From assembly GCA_903920485.1 (NCBI GenBank), contig CAIXMG010000041.1, positions 1 through 7,453 on the forward strand: 7,453 nucleotides of DNA, read 5' to 3'. Under the pieces are notes generated by a model. It saw only the letters and a list, made by a program, of their open reading frames with translations, ran no database searches and was not told the origin of the DNA. This document shows positions 1 to 5,590 of the stretch, in pieces. How positions within the stretch are numbered: the first letter of the stretch is position 1; every line of letters begins with the position of its first letter. The stretch is from an uncultured bacterium (GTDB lineage: Bacteria > Patescibacteriota > Minisyncoccia > Phycocordibacterales > UBA1006). Position numbers and translations under genes: made by a program.

Positions 1-165
1 GGTACCATTCTTGATTTCCTTACGCAACTGTGCCGAGCGGGCTTTGAGCTCTCGAAGTAAGCCAGGCGAAAACTCCTTATCTTTTTTCGAGCTGGCAATA
101 ACCCGCTTAAGTCGGAAAGCGGTTGAGCTTTTTGTAGTTTTTTTGGAAAGAGTCGCTAACGTCAT
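1..165 (-). CDS. Small protein, N-terminal 55 residues (3' part outside window); possible antitoxin
   Basis: An open frame runs on the minus strand from ATG at 165 to the left edge, giving 55 codons without a stop. The visible part begins MTLATLSKKTTKSSTAFRLK, is rich in Lys, Arg and Ser, and from about residue 33 (SPGLLRELKARSAQLRKEI) looks like an amphipathic helix. A good promoter (TTGTGG, 16 bp, TATAGT) lies directly upstream, which is the best evidence that the frame is real. I do not recognise the family. The short basic start followed by an R..QLRKEI..G helix is reminiscent of small antitoxins of addiction modules, but this is only an impression. If so, a toxin gene should follow just beyond the left edge. 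There is no Shine-Dalgarno sequence before the start. Confidence 0.55.
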   Translation of the reverse strand, partial: MTLATLSKKTTKSSTAFRLKRVIASSKKDKEFSPGLLRELKARSAQLRKEIKNGT

Positions 166-174
166 AATTAGCTT

Positions 175-202
175 ACTATAGCAAATATTAGAATCGCCAC
201 AA
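175..202 (-). promoter_or_regulatory. Sigma-70-type promoter of the left-edge gene
   Basis: On the minus strand, -35 TTGTGG (197-202) is separated by 16 bp from -10 TATAGT (175-180). The -10 ends 9 nt before the ATG at 165, so the predicted start site lies about 2 nt before the start codon and the mRNA would be practically leaderless. Confidence 0.6.
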
Positions 203-240
203 GCACCATGATGAGGGGATTTTATTTAAAATTTATAAGT

Positions 241-270
241 AAAATACCCCGTTTGAACGGGGTATTTTAG
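241..270 (-). terminator. Intrinsic terminator of the FAD-oxidoreductase gene
   Basis: A near-perfect hairpin lies 5 nt beyond the TAG stop of the minus-strand flavoprotein gene. The arms AAAATACCCCG and CGGGGTATTTT enclose a short loop, and the arm's own T's followed by an AT-rich stretch act as the tract. The structure is symmetrical and could also stop plus-strand transcription, but no plus-strand gene ends here. A second G-rich arm (GGGGATTTTAT, 215-225) could pair with the same C-rich arm less well, giving a minor alternative fold. Confidence 0.85.
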
Positions 271-274
271 TCGC

Positions 275-1912
275 CTATTTCTCAATTCTAATATGATCCC
301 TCAGATAATCCCTCGTGTCACCGACCTTCTTTCCGGGATTGAAGATGTTCTTTGGATCGAAGAGCGTCTTGGTGAATTTGAACAGTCCGATAATGAACGG
401 TCCGTACATCTTTTCCAGATACGGGGTCCGGACAATGCCGTCGTTGTGTTCGGCTGTCAGTGATCCGCCGTAGGAAAGCACGAGATCGTAGACTTGATCA
501 GAAATCTTCAAGATGAGGTCGCGATTTTCAGGAACATGCATGTCCATCAATGGGATGATGTGGAAGTTTCCGTTGCCGACATGTCCCGCAATGCTGTAGA
601 CCAATTTATTGTCATCGAGGATCTTCTGGATCTTCGGCATGAATTCGGGAAGCGTTGCTGGCGGAACGATGATGTCGTCGATGAATGGTGCCGTTCGTTT
701 CCCGTGGACATGCTTGCGCAGCAGGTTGAACGACTCGCGGCGGATGCGCCAGTACTTTTCCGCTTCTGAGGCATTGCGCGCGATGTGCGTCGGGAATCCG
801 AAGGACTTGATGCCGTCATTTATCTCAAGGAGCTTCGCCTTCACTTCGGCTTCGGTATTTCCGGCAACCTCGACAAGGACGATGAGTTTCGGGATGCCGC
901 CCTTCAACAGAAGGATGCCATCGGGGATCATCGCAATGCCAAGTTTGATGAACTGCCACAGCCCCATCTCCCCGAGGAAGTCAAAGAAGAACTTGAACGC
1001 AAGCTTCAGGCTGTAGTCGTCGAACGATTCGATGCTTTCCGGATTATACGAGACCAGCTTTGCGGCAAGATCACCGACACGGTCAATCTTGTCCATGTAA
1101 ATGGCAAGGACGTTTGAAACCGGTTCCACATCCACCAATTTAAATGTCGCTTCTGTCACGATTCCCAAGGTTCCCTGAGAACCAACCAGCAACTTGTTCA
1201 AGTCAAAGATCTGCGTGTCATGATCCCAAACGTTCCACAGATAATATCCTGCTGAGTTCTTGGAGACCTTTGGCTTCGCATTCTTGATCGCCTCATAATT
1301 TTTTTCAATGGTATCAAAGAGGCTTTTGTAGATGCCACCTTCAAAGTCATTCTGGGCGATCTTCGCATCAATCTCTGTTTTTGTCAGTGGTTTTACAACG
1401 TATTCATTACCATCGTTGAAAACAATCTTCGTGGCGATAACATAGTTCTCAGCTTTTCCGTACCGAAGAGTCTTTTCACCCGCACCGTTGTTGCCGACAA
1501 TGCCGCCCATCGCACACAGTTCCTTGGACGCAGGGAACGCGGGATACATTAATTTTTTTGCAAATGTGGCCTTTTCGAAATCACGATAAAAAACGCCTGG
1601 CTGCGTTACGACAGTCTTTGTTTCCGCGTCGACTTCACCCAAATGATTCATGTAGCGCGTCACGTCCATGATGACGGATTCGTTGATCGCACCGCCCGAC
1701 ATGCAGGTTCCCGCCGATCGGACCGTAATAGAGACACCGTCCTGGGTGCTGGCCCATTTCACGGCCGCCTGGACGTCGGTAGAGTTCCGTGGAAAGATGA
1801 CCAATTTCGGCATCAGCTGAAACAGGCTGGCATCCTGGGAATATTTGTCGAGAGTCTCAGGTGCCTGGTCAACGTCGCCTGCGAATGACTTCTTAAGGGA
1901 TTCGATGTTCAT
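275..1912 (-). CDS. GlcD/D-lactate dehydrogenase-like FAD-binding oxidoreductase
   Basis: A complete 545-residue flavoprotein of the FAD-linked oxidase (VAO/GlcD) family, which oxidises 2-hydroxy acids such as D-lactate or glycolate to 2-keto acids. The PP-type FAD domain covers about residues 35-170, with RSAGTCMSGGA at 65-75 and GGIVGNNGAGEKTLRYG at 136-152; GSQGTLGIVTEA (244-255) follows. The FAD-oxidase C domain (about 266-527) carries GHVGNGNFH (443-451), EHNDGIVR (488-495) and FDPKNIFNPGKK (518-529). The hydrophobic stretch at about 306-348 looks like a family insertion and not a true membrane helix. Length is somewhat above the usual 460-500. No GlcE, GlcF or iron-sulfur subunit lies nearby, so substrate and electron acceptor are unknown. 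The ATG at 1912 is supported by an extended -10 ending 6 nt upstream. The gene diverges from the DUF2090 aldolase across a 54-bp gap. Confidence 0.88.
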   Translation of the reverse strand: MNIESLKKSFAGDVDQAPETLDKYSQDASLFQLMPKLVIFPRNSTDVQAAVKWASTQDGVSITVRSAGTCMSGGAINESVIMDVTRYMNHLGEVDAETKTVVTQPGVFYRDFEKATFAKKLMYPAFPASKELCAMGGIVGNNGAGEKTLRYGKAENYVIATKIVFNDGNEYVVKPLTKTEIDAKIAQNDFEGGIYKSLFDTIEKNYEAIKNAKPKVSKNSAGYYLWNVWDHDTQIFDLNKLLVGSQGTLGIVTEATFKLVDVEPVSNVLAIYMDKIDRVGDLAAKLVSYNPESIESFDDYSLKLAFKFFFDFLGEMGLWQFIKLGIAMIPDGILLLKGGIPKLIVLVEVAGNTEAEVKAKLLEINDGIKSFGFPTHIARNASEAEKYWRIRRESFNLLRKHVHGKRTAPFIDDIIVPPATLPEFMPKIQKILDDNKLVYSIAGHVGNGNFHIIPLMDMHVPENRDLILKISDQVYDLVLSYGGSLTAEHNDGIVRTPYLEKMYGPFIIGLFKFTKTLFDPKNIFNPGKKVGDTRDYLRDHIRIEK

Positions 1913-1918
1913 GGAGGC

Positions 1919-1927
1919 AGTATATCA
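1919..1927 (-). promoter_or_regulatory. Extended -10 promoter of the FAD-oxidoreductase gene
   Basis: TGA-TATACT on the minus strand (hexamer 1919-1924, TG motif within 1925-1927) ends exactly 6 nt before the ATG at 1912. No convincing -35 is seen at 16-18 bp (TGTCGT at 17 bp), as is usual for extended -10 promoters. The implied start site is the first base of the start codon. Confidence 0.65.
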
Positions 1928-1954
1928 TGGGTGGCGTTCCGACGACATTCGGGA

Positions 1955-1960
1955 TAAAAT
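1955..1960 (+). promoter_or_regulatory. -10 element of the DUF2090 aldolase gene
   Basis: TAAAAT ends 6 nt before the ATG at 1967. It has no TG extension and only a weak -35 candidate (TGGCGT at 17 bp). The spacing to the start codon matches the other genes and predicts a leaderless transcript. Confidence 0.5.
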
Positions 1961-1966
1961 AAGACC

Positions 1967-2890
1967 ATGAACCCATCAAACCTTCCAGCCGGTCTCGGCT
2001 ATGACAAGAAATTATGCATCCTCCCCTTCGATCACCGTTCGTATTTCGAGGAACTGCTCGGCTTCAAGGAACCGCTGACGCCCGATCAGTCGGCACAGCT
2101 GACCGAATACAAGAAGATCGTGTACGCAGGATACGAACAGTCGCTGACCCTTGGCATCCCGAAGGAAGAAAGCGCGCTTCTGGTCGACGACGTGTTCGGA
2201 CTGGACATTCTCATCGATGCAAAAGCGAAGGGGTATAACACCTTGCAAAGCACGGAAGTTTCCGGCGATACCCACTTCGAGTTTCAGCACGGTGCCGACT
2301 GGAAGTCGTGGATCGAGAAGGTAAAACCGACATTCGTAAAAGCTCTTGTTCGATACAATGTCGACGACCACAAGGACCTGAATGCCGAAAGCCTGGTGGG
2401 TCTGCGGGAATTGTCCGATTACGCGCACGCGAACGGCTATAAATTCTTGATAGAGCCATTGGTTCCCGCAAGCGATGCGCAGCTGACGAGCTTGAAAGGT
2501 GACAAGCATCGCTATGACACGGAGCTGCGACCGGCACTGACCGCACGCATGATCACCGAAATGCAGGGCGCGAAAGTCGAACCCGATATCTGGAAAATCG
2601 AGGGGATGTTCGATACGGATGATTATGCATTGGTAGTAAAAGCTGCAAAAGCCGGCGGTCGCGACAATGTCGGCGTGATCAGTCTCGGACGCAACGAGAC
2701 CGACGAGGTCGTCGAGGTCTGGCTGAAGATGGGCGCCATGACCCCGGGAGTCATCGGGTTTGCCGTCGGACGCACGATCTTCCTCAATGCTCTTTTGAAG
2801 TACCAGTCCAAGGAGTGGACCAAGGATCAGGCCGCGGATGAAATCGCGAACCGATTCCTGCATTTTTATAATGTGTTCAATGGCAAGTAG
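1967..2890 (+). CDS. DUF2090/LacD-like class I aldolase
   Basis: A complete 307-residue TIM-barrel protein of the DUF2090 family, which is related to LacD-type tagatose-bisphosphate aldolases and occurs as the C-terminal half of many fused IolC proteins. Visible motifs are LPFDHR (19-24), VDDVFG (73-78), KALVRYNVDD (125-134), IEPLVP (162-167), WKIEG (209-213) and the phosphate-binding-like GFAVGRTIF (264-272). K125 sits in a stretch resembling the LacD Schiff-base lysine segment and is my candidate catalytic residue; K210 is the alternative. The family splits or forms a phosphorylated ketose, releasing dihydroxyacetone phosphate. The exact substrate cannot be read from sequence; no other inositol genes are present, so a role in inositol breakdown is doubtful. 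A PfkB kinase 976 bp downstream may supply its substrate. The ATG is fixed by the -10 element 6 nt upstream; there is no Shine-Dalgarno sequence. It ends with TAG. Confidence 0.82.
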   Translation: MNPSNLPAGLGYDKKLCILPFDHRSYFEELLGFKEPLTPDQSAQLTEYKKIVYAGYEQSLTLGIPKEESALLVDDVFGLDILIDAKAKGYNTLQSTEVSGDTHFEFQHGADWKSWIEKVKPTFVKALVRYNVDDHKDLNAESLVGLRELSDYAHANGYKFLIEPLVPASDAQLTSLKGDKHRYDTELRPALTARMITEMQGAKVEPDIWKIEGMFDTDDYALVVKAAKAGGRDNVGVISLGRNETDEVVEVWLKMGAMTPGVIGFAVGRTIFLNALLKYQSKEWTKDQAADEIANRFLHFYNVFNGK

Positions 2891-2939
2891 ACCCCTCAGT
2901 CTCGCTATCGCTCGACAGCTCCCCTTATAAAGGGGAGCT
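2891..2939. repeat. REP-like palindromic element between convergent genes
   Basis: Directly after the aldolase stop comes ACCCCTCAGTC, a short GC-rich spacer, then the perfect hairpin AGCTCCCCTT (2917-2926) / AAGGGGAGCT (2930-2939) with an ATA loop. The combination of a CCCCTCAGTC part, a variable spacer and a GGGGAGCT palindrome matches a dispersed repeat type I recall from many unrelated bacterial genomes. Neither side of the hairpin has an adjacent T-tract, so it is not a standard intrinsic terminator, although it separates the convergent aldolase and transaldolase genes and may block readthrough. Confidence 0.55.
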
Positions 2940-2957
2940 TCCCATTCTAGATTTTTG

Positions 2958-3821
2958 TTAGGAAAACAATCCCTTCCAATCACTCGCGAACTTTTCGATC
3001 CCCTTCTTCGTAAGGTCGTGATCGATGTCGTACAGCACCCAATCCTGAAGCGGCAACTCGCGATACGGAATCGGCTGTTTTTCCGAAATTTCAGCCGTGT
3101 AATTTATCGGATCATTATTGAGTCCGTGCGCGACCCACTGGTCGAGCACCGTCTTTGGCGACGTGATGATATTGCAGTTCGCATTGATGCACCCGAAGAA
3201 ATGATCGAGGTTGCGGATACTTGCACCCAAGACTTTCACGTGGCTGTCCCATGCCTGGTACATGAACACGATATTCTTGATCAGATCCAATCCGTGAATG
3301 CCGATATCGTCCAGACGACCGATGAACGGCGAAACGAAGACCTGCCCGTATTTCGCGCCCGCTGTCGCAGCATGAACTGCCGCCGCCTGTTCCTGCGAGA
3401 AGCACAGCGTCATGTTCACGTTGACGCCTTCCGCAACCAACGCATTCGCGGCTTTCAATCCGTTATGAGTAATCGGCAATTTCACGTAGATCCCAGGAAA
3501 CCAGCTGGCCAATTCATGAGCCTTATCAAGCATCGTGTCGTAATCCGTTTCAAGGTCGGCGTAAACTTCGACGGAAATCGCACCGTGAGGAATGATTTCG
3601 TGAATCTGACTTGCAACGATTTTGTATTTATCCCAGATGTCAGATTCGCTCAAAGCGCCTTTGCTTTTCAAATCGAGAATCATGGGGTTCTTTGCCACTA
3701 ATGACGGATTGGTCGTCTGGCCGTCCAGAAATCCAAGCTCTGCAAGCGCGTGGCGCGTTTCCGCAGGATCCCCCGAATCCAGGAAGATATCCGTGTGTAA
3801 AAATGATGGTTTTTCAGTCAT
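2958..3821 (-). CDS. tal: Transaldolase
   Basis: A complete 287-residue transaldolase, the enzyme that moves a dihydroxyacetone unit between sedoheptulose-7-phosphate, glyceraldehyde-3-phosphate, fructose-6-phosphate and erythrose-4-phosphate. The Asp of TDIFLDSG (D15 or D11), GQTTNPSL (34-41), SVEV (83-86, E85), YVKLPIT (112-118) with Schiff-base lysine K114, MTLCFS (137-142) and FVSPFIGRLDD (162-172) follow the family order. The C-terminal GIEKFASDW resembles the usual tail. Length lies between the short MipB/FSA type (about 215) and TalB (about 317). An upstream in-frame start at 3866 is rejected because it would place the promoter inside the gene; the chosen ATG is 6 nt after an extended -10. 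The gene is convergent with the aldolase and divergent from the PfkB kinase. It ends with TAA. Confidence 0.93.
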   Translation of the reverse strand: MTEKPSFLHTDIFLDSGDPAETRHALAELGFLDGQTTNPSLVAKNPMILDLKSKGALSESDIWDKYKIVASQIHEIIPHGAISVEVYADLETDYDTMLDKAHELASWFPGIYVKLPITHNGLKAANALVAEGVNVNMTLCFSQEQAAAVHAATAGAKYGQVFVSPFIGRLDDIGIHGLDLIKNIVFMYQAWDSHVKVLGASIRNLDHFFGCINANCNIITSPKTVLDQWVAHGLNNDPINYTAEISEKQPIPYRELPLQDWVLYDIDHDLTKKGIEKFASDWKGLFS

Positions 3822-3827
3822 GAGAAG

Positions 3828-3836
3828 AGTATACCA
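3828..3836 (-). promoter_or_regulatory. Extended -10 promoter of tal
   Basis: TGG-TATACT on the minus strand (hexamer 3828-3833) ends 6 nt before the ATG at 3821. It faces away from the kinase promoter, and the two -10 hexamers are only 19 bp apart, so two polymerases could hardly occupy both sites at once. Confidence 0.7.
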
Positions 3837-3844
3837 TGTCATGG
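3834..3844. promoter_or_regulatory. Palindrome between divergent promoters, possible operator
   Basis: CCATGTCATGG is a perfect 5-bp inverted repeat around one T. It lies between the divergent -10 boxes of tal and the PfkB gene and overlaps the TG extension of the tal promoter. Its position would suit a repressor affecting both genes, but it is short and may be chance. Confidence 0.25.
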
Positions 3845-3849
3845 TGCCG

Positions 3850-3858
3850 TGATATACT
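3850..3858 (+). promoter_or_regulatory. Extended -10 promoter of the PfkB kinase gene
   Basis: TGA-TATACT (hexamer 3853-3858) ends 8 nt before the ATG at 3867, so transcription should start 0-2 nt before the start codon. No -35 match is seen; the region where it would lie is occupied by the tal -10. Confidence 0.65.
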
Positions 3859-3866
3859 TCTGCCAT

Positions 3867-4886
3867 ATGAACAACGATCCCATTGATTTTCTGTCCGTCG
3901 GCGACGTATTTATCGACACCTTTATCGCCCTTGACCCTGACGATGCGACCGTCAGCTGCAACGTAAACAACGAAGACTGCACTCTTTCGATGAAGTTTGG
4001 CGACAAGCTTCCCTACCTGAGCTCCACACCTGTCGTAGCCGTCGGCAACGCAGGAAATGCTGCCGTTGCAGGCGCGCGACTGGGCATGAAATCAGCCCTC
4101 CTTACGATCACTGGGGACGATGATGACGGACGAAAAATCTGGGACAAATTGACTTCTGAAAAGGTGCTTCCTTACTTCATGAAAAAGGAACCGACCATGC
4201 CAAGCAACAACGCATACGTCTTGCAATACGGGCCGGAACGAACCATTTTGGTAAAACAAGCGGAGTATCCTTACGCGGTTCCTGCGGATCTGCTGGAACA
4301 GCACATGCCAGCATGGATCTATTTCACGTCGATCGCGCACAACACGCTCCAGTTCCACAAGGACATGGCAGCATGGGCAAAGGCGCACCCTGCCGTGAAG
4401 CTCGCATTCCAACCGGGAACGTTTCAACTGCAATTGGGAGCAGAAGCACTGAAGGAAGTCTACGCGGCAACGTACGCGTTCTTCTGCAACAAGGAAGAAG
4501 CCCAGCGAATCCTGAACAAGCCGACCGCGGAATTCCCTGAACTGCATGCGGGCATCCGTGCACTCGGACCAAAGGTCGTCATCATTACCGACGGACCGAA
4601 GGGGCTTACCGCATCGGGCGAGGACGGCATCGGCTACTCGCTTCCCATGTATCCTGATCCGAAGCCTCCCGTTTCGCGAACCGGCGCCGGCGACGCGACA
4701 TCGTCAACGATCTGCATCGCCCTTCACTTGGGACTTCCTTTGGAACAGGCGATTCTGTGGGGACCCGTCAATTCGATGAATGTCGTCCAGTATGTCGGTG
4801 CACAGACGGGGTTGCTTACGAAGGAGAAGCTTGAGGAATACCTCAAGGCCGCCCCTGCTGATTACAAGGCTACGAAAATATTTTAA
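3867..4886 (+). CDS. PfkB-family carbohydrate kinase
   Basis: A complete 339-residue ribokinase/PfkB-fold kinase that phosphorylates a sugar or sugar phosphate with ATP. It opens with DFLSVGDVFIDTF (7-19), has the first family signature GNAGNAAVAGARLG (60-73), the NKEE segment (208-211), the nucleotide-site TDGPKG (241-246) and the second signature RTGAGDA (271-277) with catalytic base D276. The usual DTTGAGDAF reads SRTGAGDAT here, so the residues around the anion hole vary while the GAGD core is kept. The specificity cannot be read; candidates are fructose-6-phosphate, sedoheptulose-7-phosphate or another ketose. A GTG start 18 nt earlier (3849) is rejected because it lies inside the promoter. 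The neighbouring DUF2090 protein is its fusion partner in IolC proteins elsewhere, which suggests a kinase-aldolase pair. The stop is TAA, followed by a large terminator. Confidence 0.88.
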   Translation: MNNDPIDFLSVGDVFIDTFIALDPDDATVSCNVNNEDCTLSMKFGDKLPYLSSTPVVAVGNAGNAAVAGARLGMKSALLTITGDDDDGRKIWDKLTSEKVLPYFMKKEPTMPSNNAYVLQYGPERTILVKQAEYPYAVPADLLEQHMPAWIYFTSIAHNTLQFHKDMAAWAKAHPAVKLAFQPGTFQLQLGAEALKEVYAATYAFFCNKEEAQRILNKPTAEFPELHAGIRALGPKVVIITDGPKGLTASGEDGIGYSLPMYPDPKPPVSRTGAGDATSSTICIALHLGLPLEQAILWGPVNSMNVVQYVGAQTGLLTKEKLEEYLKAAPADYKATKIF

Positions 4887-4904
4887 CAACTTCTCCGGCT
4901 ACGC

Positions 4905-4983
4905 AAAAACCGCTTTTCCCGCTTGTACCTTTTCTGCTCGCAGGCTGTGCAGAAGAAGGTACGACGCGTGAACGCGGTTTTTT
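4905..4983. terminator. Bidirectional nested-hairpin terminator between convergent genes
   Basis: The outer stem AAAAACCGC (4905-4913) pairs with GCGGTTTTT (4974-4982), giving a T-tract on both strands. Nested inside it is a long stem, GTACCTTTTCTGC (4925-4937) with GCAGAAGAAGGTAC (4949-4962), with one bulged base and an 11-nt loop. It starts 18 nt after the PfkB stop and ends 17 nt before the stop of the minus-strand membrane protein gene, so it can serve both. Confidence 0.75.
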
Positions 4984-5000
4984 CTTACTTTCGTGACATG

Positions 5001-5546
5001 CTAAGGTTTTGGAGCTGCCGACGGTGTAGCTGGCGCTGCGGATGCAGGTTTTGCAGCAGGAGCCGGGGCATCCTTCTTGGGCGCCTTCGGAGACGGCTGA
5101 AGACTCTGCCCGACACTGGTAACGCCACCTCGAATCGCTTCCCCGCCCGCGACACGTGTATCCTGGATCTTCACCAAGAGAGCCGCAATCGCACCGACCG
5201 GCTTCTTGTCCACGACCAGATGGTCCATGAACAACCACGTATAAAACGAGAGGAATATGAACGCAATGATGATCTTCATCACGGTATCGGAATCAAGGAA
5301 AAGCGGAATGAAGATCACAACGGTCACAAGGATCAGAATCACGGTTCGGATGACTTTCGAAATTCCCATCTCGACAAGGTTCAAACGAAAGCGGATATAC
5401 CGCTCTTCCCAGAAACCAAGCGTCGGTCCCCCACCCACTTCAGCTTTTTTCGACGCGAATCCCATGGACTTGAAGAATCCCGCGAAGAAGGTCTTGAGGT
5501 CCTTCATGTCCTGGGTAAATTGTTCGTGGTCGAAGCCGGTAGCCAT
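5001..5546 (-). CDS. Two-helix membrane protein with Pro/Ala-rich tail, function unknown
   Basis: A complete 181-residue protein of unknown family. An amphipathic, Phe-rich N-terminal part (residues 8-30) leads to a charged linker with WEERYIRFRLN (46-56). Two membrane helices follow at about 66-84 and 90-112. The second is followed by a conserved-looking MDHLVVDKKPVGA region, then a low-complexity tail (about 149-181) of Pro, Ala, Lys and Ser. There is no signal peptide; the helices are central and form a hairpin, so the charged N-part and the tail should lie on the same side of the membrane, probably the cytoplasm. The start at 5546 is chosen over an upstream in-frame ATG at 5567 because TATGAT ends 6 nt before it and the upstream start would fall before the promoter. 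It is convergent with the PfkB gene. The stop is TAG. No function can be assigned. Confidence 0.75.
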   Translation of the reverse strand: MATGFDHEQFTQDMKDLKTFFAGFFKSMGFASKKAEVGGGPTLGFWEERYIRFRLNLVEMGISKVIRTVILILVTVVIFIPLFLDSDTVMKIIIAFIFLSFYTWLFMDHLVVDKKPVGAIAALLVKIQDTRVAGGEAIRGGVTSVGQSLQPSPKAPKKDAPAPAAKPASAAPATPSAAPKP

Positions 5547-5552
5547 ATACCA

Positions 5553-5558
5553 ATCATA
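5553..5558 (-). promoter_or_regulatory. -10 element of the two-helix membrane protein gene
   Basis: TATGAT on the minus strand ends 6 nt before the ATG at 5546. A possible -35 (TTGTGG, 5578-5583, 19-bp spacer) lies inside the loop of the preceding gene's terminator. Terminator and promoter are packed into the 42-bp gap between the genes. Confidence 0.5.
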
Positions 5559-5569
5559 GTAGCACACGC

Positions 5570-5590
5570 AAAAAGCCCCACAAAGGGCTT
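5570..5590 (-). terminator. Intrinsic terminator overlapping the transketolase stop codon
   Basis: On the minus strand AAGCCC, loop TTTGTG, GGGCTT is followed by further T's. The first two bases of the left arm are the last two of the TAA stop (5589-5591), so termination begins at the end of the coding region. Confidence 0.75.

Noticed and set aside
214..250. Alternative hairpin pairing GGGGATTTTAT with the C-rich terminator arm, as a possible riboswitch-like switch
   Set aside because: The pairing needs a bulge, is weaker than the terminator, and lies downstream of a gene end with no gene to control in cis on that transcript.
1913..1917. GGAGG beside the flavoprotein start as a Shine-Dalgarno sequence
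   Set aside because: It is on the plus strand; on the transcribed strand it reads CCTCC, and the nearest plus-strand start is about 50 nt away beyond a promoter.
2917..2939. Hairpin as an ordinary intrinsic terminator
   Set aside because: The stem is strong but neither strand has a T-tract directly after it.
2012..2983. Long minus-strand open frame opposite the aldolase gene
   Set aside because: It lies antisense to a well-matched aldolase, has no recognisable motif and runs through the palindromic element; it is a codon-bias shadow.
2955..3701. Long plus-strand open frame opposite transaldolase
   Set aside because: Antisense to a clear transaldolase; composition is Arg/His/Val-rich as expected for a mirrored frame, and no -10 box sits 6 nt before its start.
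3822..3866. Longer N-termini for transaldolase (start at 3866) and the PfkB kinase (GTG at 3849)
   Set aside because: They would make the two genes overlap and place each promoter inside the coding region; the downstream ATGs fit the -10 spacing and the usual family N-termini.
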